A stretch of DNA of 64,000 bases from Isoetes taiwanensis (taxonomy: Eukaryota; Streptophyta; Lycopodiopsida; Isoetales; Isoetaceae). Location of the stretch: positions 8,044,873-8,108,872 of the forward strand of contig JAJEKV010000027.1 in assembly GCA_021234155.1 (NCBI GenBank). Direction: 5' to 3'. The translations under genes were made by a program, and so were the position numbers. Positions 1-11,803 of the stretch are shown here, one piece after another. How positions within the stretch are numbered: position 1 is the stretch's first letter; each line of letters begins with the position of its first letter. The notes below the pieces were generated by a model. That model was not told where the DNA came from and searched no databases. It saw nothing but the letters and a program-made list of their open reading frames with translations.

Positions 1-834
1 TTTTTAACATCCACGGGGAGCTTACGAAGACTACGGGAGAAAACACACCCAGATGTGGCTCATCCCCACTACAATACATGGCTGAAATGGGTCCTTCACT
101 ACGAACATTACAATGATCATGGTCACTTTCACAACGAAGCGTCGAACCCGTGACCCTGGGCATGGCAATTTAGAGGCATGGTGACATAGGCGATTACTCC
201 TAAGGTCATTCGTTTAGTGAAAGATAAAGAAGTAGAGAAAAAGGAGAAGCATTTATAATGTCCAACTGTTCTATGAGACGTGCACATCACACGAACATTG
301 CTCTATTACTACTCATTTAGATGCGACCATCCTCTTCATAATATAAGAGCACAAGTTAACTTTACCTTTAATTCGTGGATTCTGGTTATGGCAGGTGGTA
401 CCTCCCTCCCTTTCCCCCAACGACTGTTGTTTACTCGGCCCTTCGTTATCAATATTTAGTTTTGGTACAATGTTCTGGCTTCCACGTCGTATACTTGCGG
501 ACGAGATTGCGGCATGATGCATCTGATTTTTGGGATATCGTCCATTGCGTTCTGGAGCACGACTATTCCACCATGTTACAACACACTCTAGAACTCTAGT
601 ATGGGAAACAATGCTTTAGGATCACATAGGATCATCCCTGCCATGTTAGGCCTAGATGATAGTACCGAACGCACCATCGCCATCGTAAAAAACCACCATG
701 AATCCAAGCCATCGGGCCCAACACCGGAGTCTTGAGTGCAACATTGCGATCCGTTGCACTGGGAATTATACAGGCGAAACTAACCCCTGGTATCCCTCGG
801 ATGAGGCGCCAGAGCATAGAGAACCGTGTCCAAA
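1..834. repeat. Partial copy A of a dispersed non-coding repeat
   Basis: This stretch matches 2476-3329 almost base for base, apart from small indels such as the one near 385, where the later copy has an extra dozen bases. The left end runs off the window. No sustained coding frame is seen; the short frames differ between copies. It is the interior of the same family as the two elements with inverted ends at 1364-2284 and 2314-3519. Its left inverted end is not visible here. Confidence 0.75.
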
Positions 835-1363
835 TGGTGATGATCATTTGCATATTATACTCGTGTGTACAAAGATGGTTGTCACACGATGTAAAAGGCC
901 AAAGCCAACAAACATTTGGATATGAATCAACCCTGGTACGGATGCTGGAGCACAATAACTGTGCTCCATAAGCTACCCATGAAATTGATCTCGATGGCCC
1001 GCGTGCATGGTTGCAATATGGAGGCTGTCATGTTTCATCACGAGGCATCTCGACCGTCGGATGCCACGCCAAATCTAGGTCGTCCATCTCCTCCTTTGCT
1101 TTAGGATCCTCAAATGGCGATCCTAGAAGCATGGAGCTCTCATCTGTGAGCTTTGCTCCAGTATTGCTACCCATGCGATATGGAATGTGGTTGCACAATA
1201 TTTGTCGTGTGATGAGATCCAACATTTATTTTCGCAATAGTTCCAACTTTTGATGATCGAGACTGCAATGCAGCACCGATCGATAATGAACCAACCGAAG
1301 GTTGGGATTATGGTCAAATCGCCGCCATTTAAAGGCATACTTTCCACGTCTATGACTTGAGTC
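835..1363. other. Non-coding stretch between repeat copies
   Basis: Copies A and C part company near 834/3330. The bases from here to 1363 have no second copy that I can see in the window. No coding frame, RNA gene or clear motif is visible. It may be extra interior sequence of a longer family member. Confidence 0.4.
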
Positions 1364-2284
1364 TAACTTAAGATTTTGAACTCCGATTCAAGTGATTCTA
1401 GCTCTGATAGGAAGATATCGTTGTACCTACAATGGAGCTGAAGGATATATTCTCATTCTAATCATCATAAAAAAGTTACGGTCATTTCCATCAAAGATAT
1501 CCCAAAAACAGGGGCATTTTCACAATTTTGCATAAATATAGGGGTATTTTTATAATTTTTCCTTATTTTTAACATCCACGGGGAGCTCACGAAGATCATG
1601 GGAGAAAACACACCCAGATGTGGCTCGTCCCCACTACAGTACATGGCTGAAGTGGGTCCTTCACCACGAGCATTACAATGATCATGGTCACTTTCACAAC
1701 GAAGCATCGAACCCGTGACCCTGGGCATGGCAGTTTAGAGGCATGGTGACATAGGCGATTACTCCTAAGATCATTTGTTTAGTGAAAGATAAAGAAGTAG
1801 AGAAAAAGGCGAAGCATTTATAATGTCCAACTGTTTTATGAGACATGCACATCACACAAACATTGCTCTATTACTGCTCATTTAGATGAGACCATCCTTT
1901 TTCTTCTTCATCGTCCATTGTGTTCTGGAGCACCACTACTCCACCATGTTACAACATACTCTGGAACCTTAGTATGGGAAATGATGCTTTAGGATCACAT
2001 AGGATCACCCCTGCCATGTTAGGCCTAGAGGATAGTACCCAAGGTGCCATCGCCATCGTAAAAAACCACCATGAATTCAAGCCATCGGGGCCAAGACCAG
2101 AGTCTTCAGTGCAAAATTATGAAAATGCCCCTGTTTTTGGGATCGTTCTGATGGAAATGACCGCAACTCTTTAGTGATGATCCGAATAAGAATACATCCT
2201 TGAGATACATTGTAGATGACAACGATATCTTCCTAACAAAGCTAGAAGCACATGAATCAGAGTTGGGGATCACAAGTTATGTTA
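1364..2284. mobile_element. Non-autonomous foldback/MITE-like element with long inverted ends
   Basis: The left end (1364-1532) and right end (2110-2284) are imperfect inverted repeats of about 170 bp. They share blocks such as GGTCATTTCCATCA, ATCCCAAAAACAGGGGCATT and AGGAAGATATCGTTGT. The interior matches copies A and C but lacks the segment equivalent to about 340-538 of copy A. No transposase is encoded. Long inverted ends and an anonymous interior fit a non-autonomous DNA transposon, possibly of Mutator or foldback type. The target duplication is not clear, so the superfamily is left open. Confidence 0.7.
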
Positions 2285-2313
2285 AATCCTTACAAATTTT
2301 TGTGTATTAAAAG

Positions 2314-3519
2314 TAACATAACTTAAGATTTCAAACTCCGATTCAAGTGATTTCTAGTCTGATAGGAAGATATCGTTGTACCTAGTTACGGTCATTTCCA
2401 TCAAACCTATCCCAAAAACAGGGGCATTTTCATAATTTTGCATAAATATAGGGGTATTTTTATAATTTTTCCTTATTTTTAACATCCACGGGGAGCTCAC
2501 GAAGATTATGGGAGAAAACACACCCAGATGTGGCTCATCCCCACTACAGTACATGGCTGAAGTGGGTCCTTCACTACGAACATTACAATGATCATGGTCA
2601 CCTTCACAACGAAGCGTCGAACCCGTGACCCTGGGCATGGCAGTTTAGAGGCATGGTGACATAGGCGATTACTCCTAAGATCATTCGTTTAGTGAAAGAT
2701 AAAGAAGTAGAGAAAAAGGAGAAGCATTTATAATGTCCAACTGTTCTATGAGACGTGCACATCACACGAACATTGCTCTATTACTACGCATTTAGATGCG
2801 ACCATCCTTTTTCTTCTTCATAATATAAGGGCACAAGTTAACTTTACCCTTAATTCGTGGATTCTGGAGCAAAAGTCTTCTGGCAGGTGGTACCTCCCCC
2901 CCTTTCCCCCAACAACTGTTGTTTACTCAGTCCTTCGTTATCCATATTTCGTTTTGGTACAATGTTCTGGCTTCCACGTCGTATACTTGCGGACGAGATT
3001 GCGGCATGATGCATCTGATTTTTGGGATATCGTCCATTGCGTTCTGGAGCACGACTATTCCACCATGTTACAACACACTCTAGAACTCTAGTATGGGAAA
3101 CAATGCTTTAGGATCACATAGGATCATCCCTGCCATGTTAGGCCTAGATGATAGTACCCAACGCACCATCGCCATCGTCAAAAACCACCATGAATCCAAG
3201 CCATCGGGCCCAACACCGGAGTCTTGAGTGCAACACTGCGATCCGTTGCACTGGGAATTATACAGGCGAAACTAACCCCTGGTATCCCTCGGATGAGGCG
3301 CCAGAGCATAGAGAACCGTGTCCAAATGGCGAGGCAGTACAATATATGTCTTAGGACCGTATACTGTGCTGGAACGTCACAGATACATCTTATTAACTCC
3401 TAAGACCTTCAATTAGATAGCACTATTAGATGGATAGATAAATTATTTTTAGGCAAATTATAAAAATACCGCTGTATTTATGCAAAATTATGAAAATGCC
3501 CCTGTTTTTGGGATAGTTC
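2314..3519. mobile_element. Second non-autonomous element of the same family, truncated right end
   Basis: The left end repeats the terminus of the element at 1364 but lacks about 50 bp after the GGAAGATATCGTTGTACCT block. The right end (3452-3519) is the reverse complement of 2398-2467 and stops abruptly, so the outer half of its inverted repeat is missing. The interior (2476-3329) matches 1-834. The truncation point abuts the repeated segment that begins at about 3520. No coding capacity is seen. Confidence 0.65.
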
Positions 3520-3935
3520 TCTTCAGCAAAATCGTACTTTCTTCTGAAGAAGAAGACGGCAGTGCAAATAAAGCTGGACCTCTTTAACATGAAGAAGAAT
3601 TTTGGCCTGAGATTTCAATCTTGATGATTCATGGTCTTTGCAACATATATCAGGACTTGAGGCAACAGTTAAAGCGATTGTGCAAAAAATAGGCGGTAGA
3701 GCTTAACATTTGCAAAACTCGCTTTCTTTCAACAAATTTCAAATGATCTGCCGTCGACATTGATTTGTGCAGGTAAGAAACTCTGCTTGCGTGACTTTGG
3801 AACAGATGGCAGGATTTGCCCTAATTCAAGGACACCTAACAAGCTTCAACTCTTAGTATATTTTCAGAGCGCTTGAAGAAATAAAATTGATGAGGCTATA
3901 AGACTCAAACCCCTGCAAGACCAGAGATGCTTGAC
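3520..3935. repeat. Duplicated anonymous segment, copy 1 (empty site)
   Basis: This segment matches 4946-5340 with moderate divergence. Shared words include CAGCAAAATCGTACT, ATTCATGGTCTTTGCAACAT and GAGGCTATAAGACTCAAACC. In this copy the sequence reads straight on from CCTGCAAGACCAG into GATGCTTGACATAAATCC. In the other copy these two flanks are separated by the Copia element. I see no convincing protein homology in any frame. Confidence 0.7.
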
Positions 3936-4945
3936 ATAAATCCTTATGCATTTGCAAAAGCGCCTACAAATTTGCCTTGTATCCAGGGCATGCTATTAAT
4001 CTCAAGTTCTTGGCATCCAATTTGCAGCAGCAGCCCATGACTACTGGATGCTACAAGACTGCCAAGCTCAAGATCATAAAACAAGAAGAAAGAAACAAAT
4101 ATGCGTAAAGAATATGGGAAATGTGCTCCAAATGAAGCTCTCTAATTATGAGATAAAACCTGGTTACATCTGAGCCCTACATCTAATTAAATCTAAATCG
4201 TACACTTATGCTAATCTAAGCATGCCAAGTGTAGTCTACCACCACTAACACCTAGCATGTGCACAATGTTAACTACCAAGTGGTTAACACTATCATCATC
4301 CCCTCCCCTCCCCCGGGCGGGCCCCACTCCAAAGAAAGAAAAAAAAATTCCACTTAATTCAACGATGATAGGGGGCCTTTAAAACATAAGTACCAATTCA
4401 TGTACTCCAATATCAACCATAAAGATCATGGGCAAAGAAAGCGCGAGTATTTTGTGAGTGTGCAACTTTGGAAAATTCATATGCCAAGGAGCAAAGCGTG
4501 AGGCCTGCGAGCATGACTTCTTGTACAAAAGTGTGAGCACGACTATTCAATACCTAATCATGGCTTGTTGACCGTGATGAAAGCATGAGAGGGGCCATGA
4601 GGGTGACCCTAAAATTTTAGAACATCCATAACCTAAAAATGAGATCGCCATCTGAAACACAAGTTTAGATGGCTAATATTGAATCGTTCAAGAATTTTTT
4701 GAAGCCTTAAAACGGGTTGGTTGATGCAATGTGAAGAAGACAAGTGGATCCGAATGTGATCTGCTACAAATAGTAACTTGTGATTGTTGCGTGATTCTGC
4801 TAGAATGGCGACTGATGTGCTGCAACGTTACATATACTATCTAGTGCGATTGAGCTGGAACTAGAGAAATAGATCGATGGCCATAAATCTCAAAGCAATA
4901 GCTTCTTAAATTTGCTTTCCAAGGCCACTAACGGTGATTCTAAAT
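3936..4945. other. Non-coding spacer
   Basis: AT-rich sequence with a short C-rich run near 4300-4320. No long frame, RNA gene or repeat partner is seen in the window. Confidence 0.4.
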
Positions 4946-5340
4946 GAAAATTCAGCAAAATCGTACTCTCTTCTGAAGAAGATGTGTGGTGCAAATAAAG
5001 CTGCATCTCTTTAACACAAAGAAGAATTTTGGTCTGAGATTTCAATGACTGCATGATGCTTGATGATTCATGGTCTTTGCAACATGTATCAGGACTTGAG
5101 GCAACAACTAAAGCGAATTGTGCAAAAAATAGGCGGTGGAGCTTAATGCCCACAAAACTCGCTTTCTTTCAACAAATTTCAAATGATCTGCTGTCGGCAT
5201 TGATTTGTACAAATAAGAAACTCTGCGTACAGAACTTCCGACCATATGGCAGGAAGAAATAACTCTTAGTATATTTGCAGAGCACTTGAGGAAATAAAAT
5301 TTATGAGGCTATAAGACTCAAACCCCTGCAAGACAAGGCT
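4946..5340. repeat. Duplicated anonymous segment, copy 2 (holds the Copia insertion)
   Basis: Paralogue of 3520-3935. It is interrupted on its right side by the LTR retrotransposon at 5345-11028. The expected continuation (GATGCTTGACATAAATCC) reappears directly after the right LTR, at 11029. Confidence 0.7.
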
Positions 5341-5344
5341 AGCT

Positions 5345-5822
5345 TGACAAAATGCACTAAGAAGTTTTGAAGTCCAATTTTAATCTATTGCATAATTGTC
5401 AAAGCTCATACTTCATAATGCATATTTGCAATGTCCATATGCAAAAGTCTCAATTCAGTATTTCAACTTAAGGATTAAATACAAAACCCTTTTACCAGTT
5501 CGTCTTACAACTACTTGAGATAGATCGATTGAATAAACTTTAATGGCTCAAATCCGAGAGCTCAAGCCTGCCCTATCCGGCAGCTCTGCGTGTGACCTAT
5601 ATGGATTGATTGGCTACACATTAGCTTTATAGTTCCCACCGTTTTCACAGTAGGAAAATTTCTTTTCTAGCATTTCGTCCATTGAACCGAAGAATGAAAA
5701 GCGGTTCAAGATAAATATAACATATGTGCATATTTAGCATTAGGTTAACCCAATACTGAATAATTAGTTTTAACTGATGCACCACTAGTATTATGACATG
5801 ATAACCTATGTTGTTTCTTTCA
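5345..5822 (-). repeat. 3' LTR of the Copia element
   Basis: About 478 bp, matching 10540-11028. On the plus strand it starts TGACAAAATGC and ends TTTCTTTCA. On the element strand it begins TGAAAGAAACAACA, directly after a purine run. The outer boundary could lie up to about 10 bp further left, since GCTAGCT/GTTAGCT precedes both copies. Confidence 0.85.
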
Positions 5823-5835
5823 TCCCCCTTCATGT
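5823..5835 (-). other. Polypurine tract of the Copia element
   Basis: On the minus strand the sequence reads ATGAAGGGGGA immediately before the LTR start TGAAAG. This is the expected place for the plus-strand primer of reverse transcription, and it fixes the inner LTR boundary. Confidence 0.75.
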
Positions 5836-6240
5836 CAAAATTACTATCTGTTCAGCCAGGTTCAGTAAAAGGGATTCTGATAAAAATGAGCAATTGTTAT
5901 AGCTTGCACCTGACCTTCACATAAACTTGTGTATCAGCATTTCTGTTATGCAGCATAACTGTTTTAACTAATTATGAATCTTTTGTACTTCAGAGCTTTA
6001 AGCACCTTCATAAAAATATCAGCATAATTTCTGTCTGTTCAACCAGATCCAGCAACCTCTGATCAAATGTGAATATCTGTTATAACTTGCTGCACTTTTA
6101 CATAACCTTTAACTCAGCATCTCTGTTATGCAGCATCATTGTCTTACACAATCATAGAACTTCTGCACCTCATAACTGTATGCAATTTCACCTTTAACAA
6201 CAATAACTTCAGTTACATTATTATGCCTTAGCAACAAGTA
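5836..6240 (-). repeat. Copia 3' non-coding region with an imperfect direct repeat
   Basis: Two related units lie at about 5846-6010 and 6030-6190. Both carry CTGTTCAgCCAG-like and TCTGTTATGCAGCAT words. They sit between the RNase H frame and the polypurine tract and contain no coding frame. Confidence 0.55.
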
Positions 6241-6260
6241 TTGACGACTTCAACATTACC

Positions 6261-7781
6261 CTATATTGCTGTAACACCTATACATTTCAGCAAATTCTTT
6301 AATTTCGAGAACCTGTTAAAATGCAAAGCCTTTGTGAAGATGTCTGCAAGTTGGTCTTCTGTTTGCATATACTCCAGCTTAATTAACTGCTTATTTACAG
6401 TTTCCCAAATAAAATGCATTTCCAATTCAATGTGCAATCTTTGACACCGTACAATTTCCTTTGCTGCAAGAGTTGTGGAAGCATATTCGGCCTCAGCTGT
6501 TGACATGGCAGTGAAGGTCTGTTTTTTGCATCTCCATGAAATTGGAGCTCCTCCTAATAAGATGACATATCCAGAGGTGGATTTTGGAAGATCTAAATCT
6601 CCTGCCCAATCTACATCACAATATGCTTGCAGCTTCAAATCCTTTGAACAAAATACTAGTCCATGAGTCTTTGTTCCTTTAAGGTATCTAAGAATTCGTT
6701 TTGCAGCTAGCCAATGACCTTTCCCAGGATTATGACAATCTCTACTGAGCAAATTAACACTGTAAGCAATATCAAGTCTTGTGCTATTTGCTACAAAAAG
6801 TAGACATCCAATTAGTTCTCTATAGGGAATTTTCTCCATGTCACGAATTTGCTCATCTATTTTAGGACACATTTCATTTGAGATCTTGCTGCCAGGTACA
6901 CTCGGCGTATTAACTGGATTGCAATGTTGCATATTAAATCTTTCTAACATGCTATCAATGTTTAGAGCCTGAGAAAGTGCCAGAACTCTCAATTTTTTGT
7001 CACGTTTGACTTCCACATCCAAGAATTTATGGAGTTCACCCAAATCACTCATTTTAAATCTGTTTTTGAGAATATCTTTGCACTTATTCATTGTCTCCAT
7101 GTTACTTGCTGCCATGATGCAGTCGTCTACGTCATCTCCCTGTTTAAGCATGTATAGATTTCCATCATTTTGTAACTTTGTAAAGCCTTGTTCTTGTAAA
7201 TATGAATTCATACACCTGTACCACTCTCGTGGAGATTGTTTTAGCCCGTAAACTGCTCTCTTGAGTCTCCATACTTTGTTATCTCCTTTGGAAAATCCTG
7301 GGGGCTGTCTCATATAAATTTCTTCTTGTAACTTTGCATTTAGAAATGCTGTTTGTACATCCATATGGTGCAGATCTAAATCAAGTGCATTTGCTAAAGC
7401 AATTAGCATCCTAACACTTGTCACTTTTACAATTGGTGAGAAGGTTTCATCATAATCAAGACCCTTCTTTTGGGAGAAACCCTGTGCCACTAATCTCGCC
7501 TTATATTTTGGTGTTACGCCATCTGCTTCAAGTTTAATCTTATATATCCATTTGTTTCCAACTATATTTTTTTCTTGAGGACTGTCTACTACTTCGTATG
7601 TCTGAGTTCTATCAAATGCTTCCATTTTGCTTTCCATAGCGTTTCTCCAACTAGCTGCATCAGAGGAACTAATTGCCTCTTCATAATTTTTTGGCACACT
7701 AGGTTCTAGCACCGTCAATGCTTCTAAAATATCAATATCATTAATTTCAGTGTTCAAAGAATTACCTTGAATTTTGGCCAA
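6261..7781 (-). pseudogene. Copia reverse transcriptase and RNase H
   Basis: A 506-residue open stretch encoding the C-terminal half of the Copia polyprotein. The reverse transcriptase part carries KARLVAQGFSQKKGLDYDET, HMDVQTAFLNAKLQEEIYM and the catalytic box as DVDDCIMA; the family usually has YVDD, so the two aspartates are kept but the tyrosine is not. RNase H follows with AYCDVDWAGD, STSGYVILLGG and MSTAEAEY. A stretch normally found near the end, around the tether to the HIDV-type motif, is shortened. The frame is separated by a stop from the integrase block upstream. It would act in cytoplasmic virus-like particles, but this copy cannot be made as a full polyprotein. Confidence 0.92.
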
Positions 7782-7811
7782 TTGTTTACTTCTGCCTTGA
7801 TCTTCTCTTCC

Positions 7812-8975
7812 CTATTGTGTAGTATCAATAGCTGCTTCATCTCTCAACCTTTGGCCCTCACTTCTTCTTCTTCGATGTATTTCTGCATTCTTTTCTTGAA
7901 CAAGTGCAGCTTGAGATGCAGTACAGTCCTCATTTGATGTTGGGAGATCAATATGTGCTCCTTTATCCTCTCTTTGACCTGTCTTAACATTCTCATGATT
8001 AGCATTAAAGTTAGAAATAAGTAAATCGTTATCATCTTCAACAATTTGCTGCAACAATTTTTCTTTCTTAGCATGCATACTCATATGAGTATTAGCTCTC
8101 GTAATATTGCTTGCATCAACAACAGTAGATTCAGCTTTGTCAATTATTGATCTAGGTTTGTAAAGCTGCCCTTCATCAGATGTTACATCACGGCTTATGA
8201 TAATCTTCTTTCTTTGCGGATCATAGAGTCTGTAACCTTTGGAGTGTCGGCCATACCCTACCAAGTATGCAATCCAACATCTATCATCGAGTTTAACTCT
8301 TTGTTTCGCAGGAACATGCATAAAGGCCAAGCATCCATAAACTCTAAAATTTTCATAGCTTGGCGTAGATCCTGACCAAAGTTTCTGAGGTATGCCTCCG
8401 TTCAAGCTTGCAGATGGCAAGAGATTTTGTATGTAGACAGCAGTCATGACCGCCTCCTCCCATAAATAGTTTGGAAGGCCGCTATGTTTCAACTTTGCCC
8501 GAGCAGAATTTAGGATAGTTCTATTCTTCCTTTCAGCCACTCCATTTTGCTGTGGTGTATGACTGCAAGTGTATTGCCTTTTTATTCCTTTCTCGCTGCA
8601 ATAGGCGATAAATTTAACTGACATATAATCTCCGCCTCTGTTTGATCTTACACATTTTATCTTTCTTCCTGTTTCACACTCAACTTCACTAGCAAACAGT
8701 TTAAATGCATCAAATGCAAGATCCTTAGTCCGTAAGCAATAACATCTAGTTTTTCTACTAAAATCATCAGTAAATGTTATAAAGTACCGTTTACTTGTGA
8801 TGCCAACCACATTCAGAGGACCATACAAGTCTGTATGTATCAGATCGAGCAATCCCTTTGCTCTTTTGTTTGATTTTTGAAACGACAATCTGGTGTGCTT
8901 TCCCAATTTGCATCCAACACATATAAACGGATATGTGACAATTTCTGAAACTGTGATCAGACCTTGTTTGGCCAT
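7812..8975 (-). pseudogene. Copia integrase
   Basis: A 387-residue open stretch. The zinc-binding end CVGCKLGKHTR is followed by the core: HTDLYGPL (first Asp), VRSNRGGDY (usual second Asp position, RSDRGGEY in the family) and TPQQNGVAERKNRTIL (Glu). The second catalytic Asp is replaced by Asn, which should abolish strand transfer. The C-terminal part holds the family's GCLAFMHVPAKQR-type block and a low-complexity hinge. Stops at both ends cut it off from gag and reverse transcriptase. Confidence 0.9.
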
Positions 8976-9178
8976 ATATTTACATTTGTAATATTAGTAT
9001 GGCCTAATTTTTTGTGCCATGTCCTTGTTGAATAAACAGTGGTCAGATTTATACTTGACAAACATTTACTGCTCAACCCAAACAGATTGCCAACTCGTTT
9101 TCCAATGAACTTTAATTCATTTCCAAAAAATACTTTACAATCGAGTTTCTCAAAGACAACTCTAAATCCCAAATCCAC
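8957..9178 (-). pseudogene. Copia gag-pre-integrase segment
   Basis: A 73-residue stretch ending in TWHKKLGHTNITNV, the typical gag-pre-integrase histidine motif of Copia polyproteins. It overlaps the integrase block in a different frame and follows a stop after the protease block, which points to at least one frameshift and one nonsense change here. Confidence 0.8.
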
Positions 9179-9181
9179 AAG

Positions 9182-10468
9182 CTAAGATATTGAAAACAAA
9201 TTCCTTACTAACGAAGGAACACACAAAACATTTTTTAAGTTCACAGTTTTTCCATTTAGATCATACAATTCAAGTATGCCTACATCTTCAATTCTTTGCA
9301 TTTCTCCATTGCCAACTTGCACATATCCTGATTTTCTTCCATTGCAATCCTTCAGCATTTTAACTGAGCGTGTCACTGACCTCTCAGCTCCACTATATAA
9401 GATTACAAAATCATCATCAATTTCGTTATTTGTTTCAGAAATAGACAAAGCTTGAATTCTTACCTCAGCATCATGATCTGAACCTTCTTCTTCCTCTTTC
9501 GAATTTTCTTGTGTGAAGTGTACACTAGCACTCTTTCTTTTATCTGCGCCTCTTCCTCTTCCAGCAGATCCTCCACGATTTCCCCTTCCTCTTCCTCTAA
9601 AGTTAGAGCACTTAGGACTAGAACAATTGTTGGACATATGTCCTTTGCCTCCACAATTATAGCAGACTGGATCTGAGTCATTTAGCTTAGAACAATGGGC
9701 TTTAATATGACCATATGAATTGCAATTATAGCATGGACCAATCTTTCCTTTTTCTCGACCTCTAGTTGCCTTGTTGGTGTAGAGTATTTCTGCTGTTTTC
9801 TGCTCATTTTCCTGATGCAAGAGCTGATGCTCAATTTCTGCTCTTAAAATGTTCTCCGCCTCCTCTCTTGATTTTGCAACATTCCTGATAAATAAGGATA
9901 GTTGCCCAAATTCAACTAACGATCTTGAAATAGCATTAACTTCATGCTGGGGTGTCATTTTGATACCTGCTCCTTCTAGATCAGAAACAATAGTGTCAAA
10001 TTTTTCAAAAAATGCATCCACATCATCCTTCTCTCGAAACTTTAGTTTCCTTAACTCACTTTCCAGTACATCAATTTGAGAGGAAGTTTTCTTCTCAAAA
10101 TGCTCCAGCAAGTACTGCCACATTTCTCTTGGAGTTTTATTCTTAAGTTTAAGCAAAATAGTAGGGCCAACTTTACTAGTGATTATGCCTTCAGCTTCTC
10201 GAATTTTTTCAGCTTCTGATTTGCTTCCCCCTGCATTTATTACAGATCTACCACTGCTTAGTGTCCCTACTGTACCACTACTTGCAAAAGTAGCTCCTTC
10301 TTGCTCTGCACTGGCAGCTCCAGTATTCACAACAGTGAACGAGCTTGTTCCAATCTTTTCACCTGTGCTATCAACAATATCCCATAGTTCTTCTGCCACC
10401 AACACACGATAGCAACAATATCCCATAGTTCTTCTGCCAGCAACACACGTTTCATTTTCTCTTTTCAT
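9182..10468 (-). pseudogene. Copia gag and protease
   Basis: A 428-residue open stretch. The gag capsid part (UBN2-type, with WQYLLEHFEKKTSSQIDVL) is followed by two CCHC zinc knuckles, CYNCNSYGHIKAHC and CYNCGGKGHMSNNC, then an RGRGRGNRGG tail. Protease comes last: the active site reads VILYSGAERSVT where the family has a DSGA core, so the catalytic Asp is Tyr. The N-terminus contains a short internal duplication (CCYRVLVAEELWDIV, also present just upstream in another frame), seen as a repeated ATATCCCATAGTTCTTCTGCCA block at about 10376-10438. The true start codon is uncertain. Confidence 0.9.
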
Positions 10469-10509
10469 ATTTGAAATCCAGATCCTCCTCTGAATTCATC
10501 TATGGCACT

Positions 10510-10535
10510 CAATAATTGATACCAATTGAAAGGTT
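10510..10535 (-). other. Likely primer-binding site of the Copia element
   Basis: On the element strand the bases after the 5' LTR read TTGGTATCAATTATTG. This resembles the TGGTATCAGAGC-type initiator Met tRNA site of plant Copia elements over the first nine bases and then diverges. Confidence 0.6.
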
Positions 10536-10539
10536 AGCT

Positions 10540-11028
10540 TGACAAAATGCACTAAGAAGTTTTGAAGTCCAATTTTAATCTATTGCATAATTGTCAAATC
10601 TCATACTTCATAATGCATATTTGCAATGTTCATATGCAAAAGTCTCAACTTAGTATTTCAACTTAAGGATTAAATACAAAACACTTTTACCAATTCGTCT
10701 TACCACTACTTGAGATAGATCGATTGAATAAACTTTAACGGCTCAAATCCGAGAGCTCAAGCCTGCCCTATTCGGCAGCTCTGCTTGTGACCTATACGAA
10801 TTGATCGGCTACATATTATCTTTATAGTTCCCACCGTTTTCACAGTAGGAAAATTTCCTTTCTAGCATTTCGAAGCTGGCACTGTTCCATTGAACCGAAG
10901 AATGAAACGGTTCAAGATAAATATAACATATGTGCATATTTAGCATTAGGTTAACCCAATACTGAATAATTAGTTTTAACTGATGCACCACTAGTATTAT
11001 GACATGATAACCTATGTTGTTTCTTTCA
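10540..11028 (-). repeat. 5' LTR of the Copia element
   Basis: About 489 bp, matching 5345-5822. It carries an extra ~12 bp (AAGCTGGCACTG region near 10875) relative to the other LTR. Its distal part, from about 10908, is repeated again at 15711 as part of the downstream duplication. Confidence 0.85.
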
Positions 11029-11145
11029 GATGCTTGACATAAATCCTTGTGCACTTAAAAAACTGACAAAACTAAAATTTAATGCCAGTACTGATGTGGC
11101 TTGATAGAACATGTTAGCTTGATAGAACATGTTATTACTTGGGCA

Positions 11146-11803
11146 GTGACGATAGTACGACGAATGTTGTGAACAAGAAAGTCCTCCAGATGGACAGTGT
11201 AATGGTTGATTGGTTTATGCTTATTCGCACTCGTCGCGCCCAACACCCCATGTGGCCGTCAGATTCAGCCATCCTATGGCTCCCATATGGTCAGGGTGCA
11301 CCCGCTGCGAATATACTTAGAAATGATTGGTCACACTATATTTGTAATCAAATACCCTATGATTTATAATGGTTGCTTATTTCCTTTGTTGGAGTTGGGT
11401 TGTGGAAGGCTTAATGCCACACACTTCAGAGTTGTCCAGCATATGATGACATTCGGATATGCTATGCTGAGCTGGTCCATCCTGGCCAGCCCCTGCACGA
11501 GATGCTGAGCACGAGCTTGGTACGAAGGTTGGGATCATGCATTCAAGAGATCATGGATCACCGAGATCAGCTCGATCCTCGGGCACTTACCAGATACATG
11601 TACATATTTCTGTCCCTCATGATATATATTTATATTTGTGTTTGTATTTGTACCGGTTTTTCCACCAAATAACCCTTCGGGGCGGGGAGGGGGTTTTTTA
11701 ATTCGGACAGTGATACACTTGTTGCGCCTCCTGTTTGGGTCCCATAGGCCAATTAGTCTCCATGGACGACAAAAACTCTATTCTATTCCATTCCATTCCA
11801 TTC
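11146..11803 (+). mobile_element. 3' end of a LINE retrotransposon (fragment)
   Basis: The frames carry remnants of the extreme C-terminus of a LINE ORF2, followed by an untranslated tail with GGGGCGGGGAGGGGGTTTTT and a terminal run of ATTCC units (about 11781-11803). Simple-repeat tails are typical of non-LTR elements. The better-preserved twin at 15949 shows the cysteine/histidine motif more clearly. Here the coding part is rearranged around 11390-11510. Confidence 0.6.

Larger units (their letters stand above)
5345..11028 (-). mobile_element. Ty1/Copia-type LTR retrotransposon, defective
   Basis: A complete but disabled Copia element on the minus strand. In element order it has a 5' LTR (10540-11028), a primer-binding-like site, gag with two zinc knuckles, protease, integrase, reverse transcriptase, RNase H, a polypurine tract and a 3' LTR (5345-5822). 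Integrase before reverse transcriptase defines Copia rather than Gypsy. The coding region is split by stops near 9181, 8975 and 7812, and catalytic residues of protease and integrase are changed. The LTRs differ by a few percent plus a short indel (near 5680 versus 10875), so the insertion is neither brand new nor very old. Confidence 0.93.

Noticed and set aside
375-599. Short plus-strand frame in the first repeat copy
   Set aside because: Its partner at about 2852 has indels that break the frame, so it is repeat sequence rather than a gene.
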